Shown: positions 12,095 to 21,943, numbered from the stretch's first letter. The stretch: 64,000 bases of DNA from Halieaceae bacterium (GCA_902613175.1 CACMGJ010000005.1:1-64000); one strand, 5' to 3'. The notes: generated by a model from the sequence alone, not told the origin. Numbers and translations: made by a program.

Positions 12095-13087
12095 ATGTGG
12101 ACCATGCCGCCTGAATGGCAACCCCACTCTGCCACCTGGATGGGCTTTCCAACCGGTACCTACGACACTGCCGGTGTCAGCGACGACGATGTCTTTAATG
12201 CTTGGTCTATGGTCGCAAACACTATCTCTGAGCATGAGCCTGTTCACATGCTCTGCCATCCGGGAAAGCTGACAATTGCGCAAAAGAAATTAGCAAGTGC
12301 TGTCACATTGCATGCCTTCGAGATTGACGACGCGTGGATGCGGGACTCAGGACCTACCTTTGTCACAAGCGAGCAGGGCCTTGGCGGCGTGGACTGGGTT
12401 TTCAATGGCTGGGGCGACCACACTGCATTCGATTGGCGCCAAGACGCTAAAGTGGCCAGTCACATTACCGAGCTGACGGGTGCCAAACGCCTTGGATCGG
12501 ACTTGGTGAACGAGGGTGGTGGTATTCACGTAAACGGCGATGGCGACGTATTGCTTACCCGCACGGTGCAGCTCGATCCCGGCCGAAATCCGACGGCAAC
12601 GGAGGACACTGTCGAAGCAGCGATCCATCAAAAATTGGGTACTGAGCGAGCCATCTGGTTTGATCGCGGTCTGTGGCGAGATTATCAGGACCATGGCACA
12701 CGCGGACACGTCGATATGATCGCAATCTTTGTCCCTGATGGCTCAGTACTCCTGCATCGGCAATTTGATACCAACCATCCCGACAATGCTCTTTGGCAGG
12801 ACCACTGCGAGACCCTAGAGGCAGCCGGCTTCACAGTGCGGGCACTACCAGCACCACGGATAGCGAAGGACAACAACGGGTGGGTCGATTACAGCTACGT
12901 CAATCACTACGTAGGGAATGGCTTCGTGTTGTTGCCCGCCTTCAAAGATCGCACAGACGAACATGCCCTTGAGATCCTTAAAGATCTGTATCCCGATCGC
13001 CACGTAACTAATTTGGACGCTCGAGTGCTGTTTGCCATGGGTGGCGGTATACACTGCATCACTCAGCAAGAGCCCGCCCTACCCTGA
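12095..13087 (+). CDS. aguA: Agmatine deiminase
   Basis: A 330-residue guanidino-group-modifying enzyme converting agmatine to N-carbamoylputrescine. Visible motifs are 'DDAWMRDSGPTFV' (substrate Asp), 'NEGGGIHVNGDG' with the metal-free Glu pocket, 'HGTRGHVDM' with catalytic His, and the terminal 'GGGIHCITQQ' with nucleophilic Cys, about C321. I start at the ATG at 12095; the ORF-track TTG lies six bases earlier. It is co-transcribed with aguB (10-base gap). Arginine decarboxylase, which would supply agmatine, is not in the window. Confidence 0.93.
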   Translation: MWTMPPEWQPHSATWMGFPTGTYDTAGVSDDDVFNAWSMVANTISEHEPVHMLCHPGKLTIAQKKLASAVTLHAFEIDDAWMRDSGPTFVTSEQGLGGVDWVFNGWGDHTAFDWRQDAKVASHITELTGAKRLGSDLVNEGGGIHVNGDGDVLLTRTVQLDPGRNPTATEDTVEAAIHQKLGTERAIWFDRGLWRDYQDHGTRGHVDMIAIFVPDGSVLLHRQFDTNHPDNALWQDHCETLEAAGFTVRALPAPRIAKDNNGWVDYSYVNHYVGNGFVLLPAFKDRTDEHALEILKDLYPDRHVTNLDARVLFAMGGGIHCITQQEPALP

Positions 13088-13100
13088 GGATTGCGGGCTC
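13070..13100 (+). other. Inverted repeat over the aguA stop codon
   Basis: GAGCCCGC and GCGGGCTC form a perfect 8-bp stem around a 15-base loop containing the aguA stop. It lacks a T-run, so it is at best a weak terminator, attenuator or RNA-stabilising hairpin between aguA and the RibA-like gene. Confidence 0.4.
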
Positions 13101-13126
13101 TCATACAAAGCTTAAAGGGATAATCG

Positions 13127-13942
13127 ATGTTTACATATCTAAAGCCAGGCATACGAGAGCGCCTTGTCCGCGAGAACAAGCTATTCCGAATCGATGCTGA
13201 CGGAAACCGTCTCGATGCAGAGAGTGCCGGTTCTTCAGGGCAGCGCATCGTCAACTTGCTTGGCCCTATCCCACTGCCGCTTGCGCGGGGTGAGGAGCAC
13301 CCGACGGCCAAGTGGTATGCGACGGTTCGTGCAACCGAATTGGCTGAAGTTGAAAATCTTGCATCTGACCTTCGTGAGCAGGGTGGTCAACATCTCTTTG
13401 CACACCTCGCGTCGAGTATGGCGGTCAATAGTGTTTTAGAAATTGGTCCCGCGGCGACATCCAAATCTCCTTTGGTCCGAGTCCACTCATCTTGTTTAAC
13501 CGGCGATGTCTTCGGCTCTCAGCGCTGTGAATGCGGCCCTCAGTACGAGGCAGCCATCGATCGAATCGCACGCAACCCTGAGGGTGGCTATCTAATTTAC
13601 ATGGCGGGACATGAGGGTCGCGGCATTGGTTTATGGGCAAAGGCAGCGACGTATCTGCTTCAGGATGTGGGCGAGAACACCTATCAAGCTAACCGCTCGC
13701 TGGGTTTGCCCGACGACTCACGCGACTTCAGTGATGCGGCGTCCCTACTCAAGTACTTTGGGCAGGAAAGACCCCTCAGGTTGCTGACCAACAACCCAAA
13801 GAAGATGGAAGACCTCACAGCCATGGGCGTACAAAATCTTACGCGCGTTAAGCACGTCTCAGGGGTTAACGACTTCAATCGACGCTATCTAGAAGCGAAG
13901 CGCGAATGGGGCCACGGACTCGATGAGGACGACCTCGGTTAA
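13127..13942 (+). CDS. GTP cyclohydrolase II-like protein (RibA family)
   Basis: A 271-residue protein whose residues about 115–260 form a GTP cyclohydrolase II domain. Zinc ligands are at C123, C134 and C136 ('CLTGDVFGSQRCECG'), the catalytic loop is 'GHEGRGIGLW' (161–170), followed by 'LLTNNPKKMEDL' for guanine-side binding. Family members open GTP for riboflavin synthesis. The N-terminal 110 residues are longer than in a minimal RibA and contain no DHBP-synthase motif. The usual 'R-x-Q-S' tail is replaced by an acidic end. It may be a paralogue with a different nucleotide substrate. It follows aguA by 39 bases. Confidence 0.8.
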   Translation: MFTYLKPGIRERLVRENKLFRIDADGNRLDAESAGSSGQRIVNLLGPIPLPLARGEEHPTAKWYATVRATELAEVENLASDLREQGGQHLFAHLASSMAVNSVLEIGPAATSKSPLVRVHSSCLTGDVFGSQRCECGPQYEAAIDRIARNPEGGYLIYMAGHEGRGIGLWAKAATYLLQDVGENTYQANRSLGLPDDSRDFSDAASLLKYFGQERPLRLLTNNPKKMEDLTAMGVQNLTRVKHVSGVNDFNRRYLEAKREWGHGLDEDDLG

Positions 13943-13975
13943 ATCTGACTGATCCCCACCCGTCGGTTAAGGCGC

Positions 13976-14296
13976 TCAGTTCAGCCACTCCGGTAGCGGC
14001 TGGTCACCCAGCGACAGCTCCATGGTGTTATCGCCTGACGATGACGCACTCTTCCCCACCATTTCGTCATAAGCGCTGCGCTGACGAAGTACCGCTTCCA
14101 CCTTGCCGAACTGCTTTATTTGGCGCTGCATTGACGGCAGATTGGTGGTCTTCAAGGGCTTACCGGTATTGTCAGCTATCAGGTGCTCCTCTCCTTTTAT
14201 CTGCACGAACGCAATGTAGAGACTTAGATCGACCGACTCGATGACAAAGCGGTCAATATTGGATTTATACCTGATTTCTTTGAGTCGGAGCTTCAT
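13976..14296 (-). CDS. Conserved hypothetical protein, DUF6482-like
   Basis: A 106-residue soluble protein, convergent with the RibA-like gene. The region 'LYIAFVQIKGEEHLIADNTG', then 'LRQRSAYDEMVG', resembles the DUF6482 family of gammaproteobacteria: a short beta-rich domain ending in a conserved YDEM-type segment. The tail is Ser/Asp-rich and probably disordered. No catalytic motif is visible and function is unknown. The family assignment is from memory and moderate. Confidence 0.5.
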   Translation of the reverse strand: MKLRLKEIRYKSNIDRFVIESVDLSLYIAFVQIKGEEHLIADNTGKPLKTTNLPSMQRQIKQFGKVEAVLRQRSAYDEMVGKSASSSGDNTMELSLGDQPLPEWLN

Positions 14297-14357
14297 CGTT
14301 TCTGACCTTAATGACCCAGCCTTTCATGCCTCGTAAGTCTAGTCTTACGAAAAACGC

Positions 14358-15221
14358 TCAGACTCGGTTTTTCCGCCGCCAATTGCCGATGACCGGAGTT
14401 AGAATATCGAGGCCCTTGTGGCGACGGAGATCGTCGGGAGCCGTCTCTACCGCAGACCATAAAGACTCCAGGGCCCCCTCGATGGGCAACAAGGCCGTGA
14501 GATCACAAATATGGACGCGAATTGTGAACGCAATCGCACCCGATCTAGGAAGTCGCCGAAGCGACTGTCGCTCAGCGCGGTACCACAGCTGATCAGAGGC
14601 GGGGTTCACCTGCCATTCATCGCGTGACATAAGATCAGGATGCGGCATGAGCGACCAATTGAATCGCTGGGTGAAGCGGTCGGTAGGTAACCGAGTGAAG
14701 AACCGGTCAATCTGATGACCAATCTCATCGTTCAACCGAGGAATCGGACTATGGACTTCCGCCATGGTCGCACCTAGCTTTTCTTCCAGGCTCAAGTCAC
14801 TGGGACTACACAACGAAGCCGCTACGAGTCGATACTTACCGTGATCATCTGACTGCATCACTACCAAATCGTCAGCTACCTCCAGAGAAGCGCGCCACAA
14901 CGCCTCGGTATCGGGCAGTTCGGATTTTTCCAACCTGGATCGCTCGCCTACGACGTCAAAGACCAGTCCCGTAAATTCATTTGCGGCGGCGACCCCCTCG
15001 TCAAGAACCGCATAAACCCGTCTGCCCAGCTGCTCACGGACGCTTGTCTTGTGCGCGCGCCACGCGTCCGATGGCGTCGTGTCGACCCATGAACCCAGCA
15101 TCGGCGCTAAACCCATCGCAACAATGCGTGGATCGTTACAGTGGGGAAGAAACGCCGGAGCCTGTTCTATCCGTTCAAAAGATGGACGGCTCTGGGTCAT
15201 TGGATCGTCTTGGGGAATCAT
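14358..15221 (-). CDS. Haem-dependent oxidative N-demethylase family protein (HDOD, DUF3445)
   Basis: A 287-residue protein of the DUF3445/HDOD family, whose characterised members demethylate dimethylamine using haem and tetrahydrofolate. Family-typical stretches are 'YRLVAASLCSPSDLSLEEKL', 'VHSPIPRLNDEIGHQIDRFF', 'FNWSLMPHPDL' and 'RAERQSLRRLPRSGAIAFTI'. The start could also be seven codons later (Met at 15200). Its start is only about seven bases from the divergent cho gene, so the two promoters must lie inside each other's coding sequence or share control. Demethylated amines would feed the ammonium and folate pools. Confidence 0.82.
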   Translation of the reverse strand: MIPQDDPMTQSRPSFERIEQAPAFLPHCNDPRIVAMGLAPMLGSWVDTTPSDAWRAHKTSVREQLGRRVYAVLDEGVAAANEFTGLVFDVVGERSRLEKSELPDTEALWRASLEVADDLVVMQSDDHGKYRLVAASLCSPSDLSLEEKLGATMAEVHSPIPRLNDEIGHQIDRFFTRLPTDRFTQRFNWSLMPHPDLMSRDEWQVNPASDQLWYRAERQSLRRLPRSGAIAFTIRVHICDLTALLPIEGALESLWSAVETAPDDLRRHKGLDILTPVIGNWRRKNRV

Positions 15222-15227
15222 CCGCGC

Positions 15228-16142
15228 ATGATGCCAGAGCTTGCCAAGACCACCATTACCTCTAAAGGAGAAACTCTGGACGAACTTCCAACGTACAGCG
15301 GCGTTTACCGTTTCTTCTCATCCGAGAACACCCTGCTCTACGTCGGCAAAAGCATCGACATACGCGCTCGCGTTCTGTCCCATTTTCAAGAAGGCAGAAA
15401 GCCGGGGCGACATCAACGCATCATGTCGCAGGTCTCGCGAATCGAGGCTCAGTCCACGGCAGGTGAAATTGGCGCGCTTCTCGTTGAAAACGCAGCAATC
15501 AAAGCGGAGACACCGCTCTACAACCGTCGTCAGCGGCAGGTCAGGAAACTGTGGACCATTCATCTGAATCGATCTCGCGACAATTTCCTGCAACCCGTTA
15601 GCGCTGACTTCTCACCATGGGGTGAACGAGCACTGGACAGTTATGGCTTATTTCATAACCGCCGCCACGTCGACAACACCATTCGCCGCCACGCCCGTGA
15701 CCATGGACTCTGCCTGCGTATGCTTGGGCTCGACTCGGGCAAAGGGCCTTGCTTTCAGTACCAGCTCAAACGCTGCGATGGCGCTTGTGCGGAAGATGAA
15801 ACCCCTGAAGAACACAACGCTCGCCTACTGTCCGTGCTCGACCGCGACCGAATCGCTGCTTGGCCCTTCGCAGGACCTCTGTTCCTGGTGGAACGCAATA
15901 TCCGGCCGCAAGATCAGCAACCTGCAGAGCAGTATCATCTCGTCAACCACTGGTCTTGGCTCGGTTGTTTCGACAATACCGAGGCGGCACGCAAAGCATC
16001 TCAGGATAACCATCAAACGGTCTTCGACCGGGATGCCTATCGCATGCTGATGAGTGCCTTACGCCAGGGGAAATTAGAACTCGTCGATGCGGCAACCATG
16101 CAACCAGTCGATAACCCGCTGATTAGAGAGAACTTCGACTAA
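15228..16142 (+). CDS. cho: Cho/UvrC-type GIY-YIG excision endonuclease
   Basis: A 304-residue protein with an N-terminal GIY-YIG nuclease domain: 'YSGVYRF' and '[18 protein letters not shown]', the divalent-metal Glu in 'LLVENAAIK'. This is the UvrC N-terminal incision module without the UvrBC, RNase H-like or HhH domains, as in Cho. A C4-type cluster ('[13 protein letters not shown]') follows, as in Cho and UvrC. I start at the ATG at 15228, since the ORF-track start lies inside the divergent gene. The stop overlaps the photolyase start (TAATG), so a nucleotide-excision nuclease and a light-repair enzyme are co-translated. Confidence 0.82.
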   Translation: MMPELAKTTITSKGETLDELPTYSGVYRFFSSENTLLYVGKSIDIRARVLSHFQEGRKPGRHQRIMSQVSRIEAQSTAGEIGALLVENAAIKAETPLYNRRQRQVRKLWTIHLNRSRDNFLQPVSADFSPWGERALDSYGLFHNRRHVDNTIRRHARDHGLCLRMLGLDSGKGPCFQYQLKRCDGACAEDETPEEHNARLLSVLDRDRIAAWPFAGPLFLVERNIRPQDQQPAEQYHLVNHWSWLGCFDNTEAARKASQDNHQTVFDRDAYRMLMSALRQGKLELVDAATMQPVDNPLIRENFD

Positions 16143-17620
16143 TGGCGGTCAACATTGTCTGGTTTAAACGCGACTTGCGATTCGTCGATCACGCGCCGCT
16201 GGAGCTTGCACTCAAGTTAGACGAGCCAACGCTGATTATTTATCTCATCGAGCCGAAACTGCTTCGCAATCCGCATTATCGCGGCCGCCATTGGCAGTTC
16301 ATTGGTCAGTCGCTCGAAGACCTCCAGCGCACTGCCGAGGCTTCAGGTCATCGAATAGAAGTGCTCGAAGGCAAGGCTGTTGAGGTCTTTAATGAAGTTC
16401 ACCGAAAGCTCGGTATAACGCGTTTGCTTTCCTATGAAGAGACCGGTCTCGATCTGACCTTCCAGCGAGACCAAGCCGTAGCCAAGTTTTGCCGATCAGC
16501 GGGTATCGAGTGGCGCGAATTCCAAACCAACGGAGTCGAGCGAGGCCGGCGGGATCGAAAAGGCTGGAATCGGTCATGGCACCGTTTTATGACCGCTGAC
16601 CCACACCAGATTGAGCTTGGATCAATGAAGTCCATCAGTTCGGAGGCTTCAGAGCAACTCAATGCTCTGCGTAGTACCAAGCATCGACAATGGATTAAAC
16701 ACAGCGGCGACATGCAAGCCGGCGGACCCAATCAAGCACAACAAGTGCTCAACAGCTTTCTCACTGACCGCGGCTGGGGCTATCAAAAATTCATTTCCAA
16801 ACCCGAGAAAAGCCGGACGCATTGCTCTCGGCTTTCTCCCTATCTTGCCTGGGGAAATCTCAGCATGCGGCAGGTCTACCAAGCCCTCCAGCAACAGGAG
16901 AAAAAGCAGGGCTGGGGGCGTGCGATGAGTGCTTTTGAATCACGGCTCCACTGGCACTGTCACTTCATCCAGAAGTTCGAAATGGAGTGCCGGATGGAAT
17001 TTGAGGACATCAACAGAGGCTATGCGGCGCAGCCACGAGGTCATAATGAGGACCTCGTCACCGCCTGGAAAGAGGGAATGACAGGCTATCCCTTAATTGA
17101 CGCCACTATGCGCGCGCTCAAGGCCACCGGCTATGCCAACTTTCGGTCTCGCGCCATATTAGTGAGTTTTCTCACCCATCATCTATGGCAGGACTGGCGG
17201 GCCGGGGTAACCCACTTGGGTTCGCTGTTTTTGGACTTTGAGCCCGGTATTCACTACCCACAAATGCAGATGCAGGCAGGGGTCACGGGCATCAATACGA
17301 TACGCATCTACAACCCTATCAAGCAGTCTTTAGATCACGATCCGAACGGTGAATTCATCCGCAAATGGGTGCCAGAACTGAAGGATTTACCGATACCTCT
17401 GGTTCACCAACCATGGCTGATGTCCCCCATCGAGCGAGTGCTCCAACCCATCGACTACCCGGAGCCCATTGTTGACCTGAAGGAATCTTACAAACGCGCC
17501 CGCGATACGCTATGGAAATTAAAATCCGATCCAATGGTTGGAAGGGAAAGAGAGCGTATACTCAACCAACACGTTGAGCGACGTCACCAAAAACGCTTCG
17601 AGGAAAAGGAAGCGAGTTAA
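16142..17620 (+). CDS. Cryptochrome/DNA photolyase family protein
   Basis: A 492-residue flavoprotein. Residues 1–130 are the photolyase alpha/beta domain ('[20 protein letters not shown]'). From about 200 comes the FAD-binding helical domain: '[16 protein letters not shown]', '[20 protein letters not shown]', '[20 protein letters not shown]'. The run '[20 protein letters not shown]' is typical of a proteobacterial cryptochrome-like branch and differs from classical CPD photolyase. It could be a photolyase or a blue-light sensor. Overlap with cho by one base argues for repair. Confidence 0.85.
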   Translation: MAVNIVWFKRDLRFVDHAPLELALKLDEPTLIIYLIEPKLLRNPHYRGRHWQFIGQSLEDLQRTAEASGHRIEVLEGKAVEVFNEVHRKLGITRLLSYEETGLDLTFQRDQAVAKFCRSAGIEWREFQTNGVERGRRDRKGWNRSWHRFMTADPHQIELGSMKSISSEASEQLNALRSTKHRQWIKHSGDMQAGGPNQAQQVLNSFLTDRGWGYQKFISKPEKSRTHCSRLSPYLAWGNLSMRQVYQALQQQEKKQGWGRAMSAFESRLHWHCHFIQKFEMECRMEFEDINRGYAAQPRGHNEDLVTAWKEGMTGYPLIDATMRALKATGYANFRSRAILVSFLTHHLWQDWRAGVTHLGSLFLDFEPGIHYPQMQMQAGVTGINTIRIYNPIKQSLDHDPNGEFIRKWVPELKDLPIPLVHQPWLMSPIERVLQPIDYPEPIVDLKESYKRARDTLWKLKSDPMVGRERERILNQHVERRHQKRFEEKEAS

Positions 17621-17840
17621 CTTGCTCGACCAGCAAGCGTCATCGCAGTAGACGTCGTCGTATCAAAGCACACTGCTGCCCGAGGGGGAGTCGCTCACGA
17701 CTCGGAGTAAACATGCGGACATTAATCATTACCACTAGCTCGGCTGGCCTGACCTACCTATCCGCACAAGTCACAGTCCGATCGATGCTCAACGATGGCA
17801 TTAATTTCATTCAGTCACTACTTAAGAGGATACGGTAACG

Positions 17841-19331
17841 ATGGCTATTCCTCAGTGGCAGCACTCCTTTCAAGCGCTAGGAAGCCGCTACACCAGTCGT
17901 GTCAACCCGGATCCGGCTAGCTCTCCTGAGTGGATGGGTTGGAATGAGGCCCTCGCCGAACAACTGCGGTGGCCGAAAGATCTGAGAAGAACTGACGAGG
18001 CCTTGGCGGTCTTTGCCGGTCAACACCCTTTGGAAGGGACAAGTCCAAGTGCATCGGTTTATGCAGGCCATCAATTTGGTCAATACAATCCCCAACTGGG
18101 TGATGGGCGAGCCATCCTATTGGGTGAGTGGGCGCTGAGTCCTTCAGAGCATTACGACATCCAGCTAAAAGGTGCGGGGCAGACACCCTACTCCCGCGGG
18201 GGCGACGGTAAGTCGCCAGTAGGACCTGTTGTTAGGGAATATCTAGTCTCCGAGGCCATGCATCATCTTGGAGTACCGACGACCCGCGCACTGGCGGCGA
18301 TTGCCACTGGCGATAAAGTCTTTCGAAATACCATCGAGCCCGGCGCCGTGATGGTGCGCGTTGCCAAGAGTCATTTGCGCTTCGGGAGTATTCAGTATTT
18401 CGCCATGACACGAGAGGGTGACGGACTTGGTGAACTGGTGGACTACGCGGCAGAGCGTCACTTCGCGGAGATCACTAGTGCAAAGAGCGCGGAATCCACG
18501 GCCGCCAAAGCAGAGGTCCTCTTGGAAGAAACCGTAAAGCGGATCGCATCTCTAGTTGCACATTGGCAGAGCCTTGGTTTTGTACATGGGGTTATGAACA
18601 CCGACAACATGCTCCTTTCTGGCGAAACCATCGACTACGGCCCCTGTGCCTTCGTTGACACTTTTAAGGCCGACGCCATGTTTAGTGCCATCGATAGCCA
18701 GGGGCGGTATAGGCTTTCCAATCAACCGGGTATTGCCCACTGGAATACCAGTGTTCTTGCCTCATGCCTCCTCAAAGTCTTGGGCCCCAGTGAGGATCGC
18801 GCTGTTGCCTACGCCCAATCGGTGATTGATGAGTTTCCGCGTTGGTACACTGATGCCTTCAAAATACGCATTGCCGCGAAACTGGGTCTGGACAGTTTTA
18901 GACCTGAAGACGCCGAACTTCACGATGGCTTCTTAAGGGTATTAGAAGAAGATCAGCTAGACCTGTCACTCGCCTACCGCTGGTTGACTCACCAAGCGCT
19001 GAAAGACAGCGGCCACACGCCTATCGGAGACCTATTTATCCCCAGTGACGAGCTGCTCGACTGGCGCTTTGCCTGGGAGCGACGACGAGCGAGCAACAAG
19101 TCGGACTCTCAGGACACGGCGGAACGCATGCGTCAGGCTAATCCTGTGGTGATTCCGCGAAACCACCATGTCGCCGCGGCTATTGCCGACGCTGAGGCGC
19201 AAGACTATGAGTACTTACAGGCAGCCGTTGAGCGCTGGAAAACCCCATTCGAATGGCAAGATGATGACCGCCTATGGGCCGCTTCACCCACGCCAACTGA
19301 ACGCGTTACTCGGACATTTTGCGGGACATAA
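17841..19331 (+). CDS. selO: Protein adenylyltransferase SelO (YdiU)
   Basis: A 496-residue pseudokinase-fold enzyme that transfers AMP from ATP to proteins in redox homeostasis. Family motifs in order: 'YAGHQFGQYNPQLGDGRA', 'LKGAGQTPYSRGGDGK', 'REYLVSEAMHHLGVPTTRAL', the catalytic-loop region 'VHGVMNTDNM' and the metal-binding 'DYGPCAFVD'. It ends in 'RTFCGT', the conserved redox-active Cys tail. RBS GAGG lies upstream. The gene stands alone between the photolyase and the dihydroorotate dehydrogenase-like gene. Confidence 0.93.
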   Translation: MAIPQWQHSFQALGSRYTSRVNPDPASSPEWMGWNEALAEQLRWPKDLRRTDEALAVFAGQHPLEGTSPSASVYAGHQFGQYNPQLGDGRAILLGEWALSPSEHYDIQLKGAGQTPYSRGGDGKSPVGPVVREYLVSEAMHHLGVPTTRALAAIATGDKVFRNTIEPGAVMVRVAKSHLRFGSIQYFAMTREGDGLGELVDYAAERHFAEITSAKSAESTAAKAEVLLEETVKRIASLVAHWQSLGFVHGVMNTDNMLLSGETIDYGPCAFVDTFKADAMFSAIDSQGRYRLSNQPGIAHWNTSVLASCLLKVLGPSEDRAVAYAQSVIDEFPRWYTDAFKIRIAAKLGLDSFRPEDAELHDGFLRVLEEDQLDLSLAYRWLTHQALKDSGHTPIGDLFIPSDELLDWRFAWERRRASNKSDSQDTAERMRQANPVVIPRNHHVAAAIADAEAQDYEYLQAAVERWKTPFEWQDDDRLWAASPTPTERVTRTFCGT

Positions 19332-19412
19332 TGCGCACTGTTTACTGAGTATGTTCATGGCTCAACAGGGTGCGGGGCTGTATAATTAGCCGTCGCAAGA
19401 ACGGAGAGTCGG

Positions 19413-21044
19413 GTGAAAACAGAGTTCCTCGGGAAAACAGTCAGCGGTCCTTTCACGATTCCCTCTGGAATCGTCTCGACGGCTCCCAGCATTATTCAGC
19501 GAATCTTTGACGACCTCCCTGAAATCGGCGTAATCACCACCAAAAGTGTGGGGCCAGTCCCGCGCGCAGGTAATCGTGAGCCTGTCTACAGCCAGTATGC
19601 TCCGGGCTGCTTTGTCAATGCGGTTGGACTGACCAACCCGGGCGCCGAAGAGGCTCGAAAAGGGTTCGAATCGCTGACCATTCCCGAAGATCGCTTCCTC
19701 CTTGTCTCTATTTTTGGCGGCAGTATCGAGGAGTTTGTGGAGGTCGCAAAAATTCTGGCTCCTGTCTCTGACGGTCTGGAGCTCAACCTCTCGTGCCCTC
19801 ACGCTCAGGGCTACGGTATGGCGATAGGTCAGGACCCTGAAATGGTCAGGGCGATCGTAAGCGCGGTCAAAGCAGCCGTTGATGTTCCCGTGATTCCAAA
19901 ACTCACACCCAATGTGGATCGCATTGAGGACATTGGCCTTGCAGCACTTGAGGCGGGCGCGGACGGGCTCTGTGCCATCAATACGGTGGGGCCCGGCTAC
20001 ACAGAAAGTCACGGACACGCTGTACTCAGTAATGGCATGGGCGGCATGTCCGGTAGCGGCGTTCTACCCACAGCCCTCAAGTGCATTCGTGCGCTCAAAA
20101 CCATTACTGACAAGCCCATCATCGGCTGTGGCGGTCTATCGACTGCCGATGATTGCCGCGCAGCGATCCGCGCCGGTGCATCCATCATTGGCGTTGGTTC
20201 CGCCTTGAGTGGAATGGACACGGAAGACATGAATACCTACTTCCGCCAGCTTCAGACCGACCTCGATAAGGGGACCAACAAGGCGAAGGCAGGGCTCAAC
20301 CTCGACCTTGATATGGACTTTGCGCCCTACAAGGTCGTTGCTAATGACCCCGTCTGTGACGACATCACTGTGGTTACACTCGATGGCAACATCAACATTC
20401 AAGCCGGCGAGTACGTGTTTATATGGATACCCGGTGTCGGTGAAAAACCGTTTTCCTGTCTCACTGACTCGCCCTTGCGGCTAGCCGTGATTGATGTGGG
20501 GCAATTCACGAGCGCCTGTTACCAGCTAAAACCCGGCGACGATGTTTACATCCGAGGCCCGCACGGCGCACCGGTCATGCCGAAGGATGACGCCAATATT
20601 ATCTGCGTGGCTGGCGGCACCGGTTTGGCCGCTGTGTATCAGGTGGCACGAGACTTTGGGTCCAACGACAAACCGGCACAGATGTTTGCTGGCGCGCGCA
20701 GTGCCGATCGCTTGTATTTCACTGAGGAATGCAAGGATATCGCCGAGGTGCACATCGCAACCGATGATGGCAGTGCTGGCTTTAACGGCCGGGTAACGGA
20801 TGCGCTCCGTGGCTACCTTGAGACCCTCGATGCCGATACATTGGCAAAAACCGAGTTCTACAACTGCGGACCAGAGCCAATGATTCACGCAGCTGAAGTA
20901 GTCCAGCGCGAGTTTGTTGAGGCTTCGCAGATGTTCAGTGCAATTGACTACACCACGAAATGTGGCGTTGGTATCTGCGGTGCCTGTGCATCACCTGATG
21001 GCCGCCGAATTTGCGTTGATGGGCCCTTCATTAATACGCAGTAG
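19413..21044 (+). CDS. Fused dihydroorotate dehydrogenase-type (PyrDB) and PyrK-type electron-transfer protein
   Basis: A 543-residue fusion. Residues 1–~300 are a class 1 FMN dihydroorotate dehydrogenase-like barrel with the class 1B Cys base in 'GLELNLSCPHAQG' (C128), and FMN-phosphate loops 'IIGCGGLSTADDC' and 'GVGSAL'. Residues ~310–543 are a ferredoxin-reductase-like PyrK module: flavin motif 'EKPFSCLTDS', nucleotide motif 'VAGGTGLAAVYQ' and a [2Fe-2S] site C517, C522, C525, C534. In PyrDB/PyrK enzymes these are separate subunits that use NAD. Start is GTG with GGAGAG upstream. The substrate may be dihydroorotate or another dihydropyrimidine. Confidence 0.83.
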   Translation: MKTEFLGKTVSGPFTIPSGIVSTAPSIIQRIFDDLPEIGVITTKSVGPVPRAGNREPVYSQYAPGCFVNAVGLTNPGAEEARKGFESLTIPEDRFLLVSIFGGSIEEFVEVAKILAPVSDGLELNLSCPHAQGYGMAIGQDPEMVRAIVSAVKAAVDVPVIPKLTPNVDRIEDIGLAALEAGADGLCAINTVGPGYTESHGHAVLSNGMGGMSGSGVLPTALKCIRALKTITDKPIIGCGGLSTADDCRAAIRAGASIIGVGSALSGMDTEDMNTYFRQLQTDLDKGTNKAKAGLNLDLDMDFAPYKVVANDPVCDDITVVTLDGNINIQAGEYVFIWIPGVGEKPFSCLTDSPLRLAVIDVGQFTSACYQLKPGDDVYIRGPHGAPVMPKDDANIICVAGGTGLAAVYQVARDFGSNDKPAQMFAGARSADRLYFTEECKDIAEVHIATDDGSAGFNGRVTDALRGYLETLDADTLAKTEFYNCGPEPMIHAAEVVQREFVEASQMFSAIDYTTKCGVGICGACASPDGRRICVDGPFINTQ

Positions 21045-21082
21045 ATGACTCACCATGAGCAATAACAATAGGCGAGGTAACT

Positions 21083-21943
21083 ATGGGACCTAAACTGGTT
21101 ATTACATCGATCATCGTCACCGCCGCCGTGTTTGCGGTCGCATGGATGGGCGATCAAACGGGCTCAACGCTCTACGGACTCCCGCTCATGACCGTAATGG
21201 CTCTGGGTATCTTTGCGATTCAATGGGTTGGACTCATTCACGCGCGACTGTTTGAGACCGAGCACTATTTTGATCTCGTTGGCAGCCTGACTTATATCAC
21301 CGTCACGGTTTTTGCCATTCAGCAAGCCGCTGAGATAGGGTTACGCCAACAAATTGTCGCTGGCGTCGTCATAGTTTGGGCGGCACGCCTTGGGCCCTTC
21401 TTGTTCAGACGCATCCAAAAGGCTGGAGAGGACCGACGCTTCCGTAAGATCAAACTGTCGACGCCCCGATTCCTAGTCACGTGGACCCTCCAAGGCACCT
21501 GGGTCTTCCTTACCGCTGGTGCGGCACTGGCAGCCATCATGACGCCCAATACCGCCCCACTCGGAACCGTATTTTATGTGGGCGCCGCCATGTGGGTTCT
21601 AGGCTTTGCTGTCGAGGTCATCGCAGACAGCCAGAAGAGTGCCTTCAAGGCAGATCCTGCTAATGAAAATAAGTTCATTACGACCGGCATCTGGGCAAGA
21701 GCGCAGCATCCGAACTACTTCGGCGAAATTCTGCTGTGGGCGGGTGTCGCAGTCATGGCCCTTCCTTCCCTCAGCGGCAGCGCGATGATTTTCCTCATCT
21801 CACCCGTCTTTGTTGCCGTGTTACTGACTCGTATTAGTGGTGTTCCGCTCCTCCGTAAAACCGCGGGTGCACGTTGGGGAGACGACCCGGAATACCAAGC
21901 TTATTTGAAAAATACACCGCTCATAATTCCACGAATCTTCTGA
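21083..21943 (+). CDS. DUF1295 membrane protein (steroid 5-alpha-reductase-like)
   Basis: A 286-residue integral membrane protein with about seven hydrophobic helices. The C-terminal signature 'GIWARAQHPNYFGEILLWAG', then 'PLLRKTAGARWGDDPEYQAY', is that of DUF1295 and the related isoprenylcysteine methyltransferase / steroid 5-alpha-reductase fold. Such proteins bind NADPH or SAM at the cytosolic face. It follows the PyrD–PyrK fusion by 38 bases in the same direction and could be co-transcribed. The transcript ends at the terminator 30 bases downstream. Substrate is unknown. Confidence 0.85.
   Translation: MGPKLVITSIIVTAAVFAVAWMGDQTGSTLYGLPLMTVMALGIFAIQWVGLIHARLFETEHYFDLVGSLTYITVTVFAIQQAAEIGLRQQIVAGVVIVWAARLGPFLFRRIQKAGEDRRFRKIKLSTPRFLVTWTLQGTWVFLTAGAALAAIMTPNTAPLGTVFYVGAAMWVLGFAVEVIADSQKSAFKADPANENKFITTGIWARAQHPNYFGEILLWAGVAVMALPSLSGSAMIFLISPVFVAVLLTRISGVPLLRKTAGARWGDDPEYQAYLKNTPLIIPRIF

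Noticed and set aside
17621-17636. Short hairpin CTTGCT/AGCAAG after the photolyase as terminator
   Set aside because: The stem is six base pairs with no T-run.
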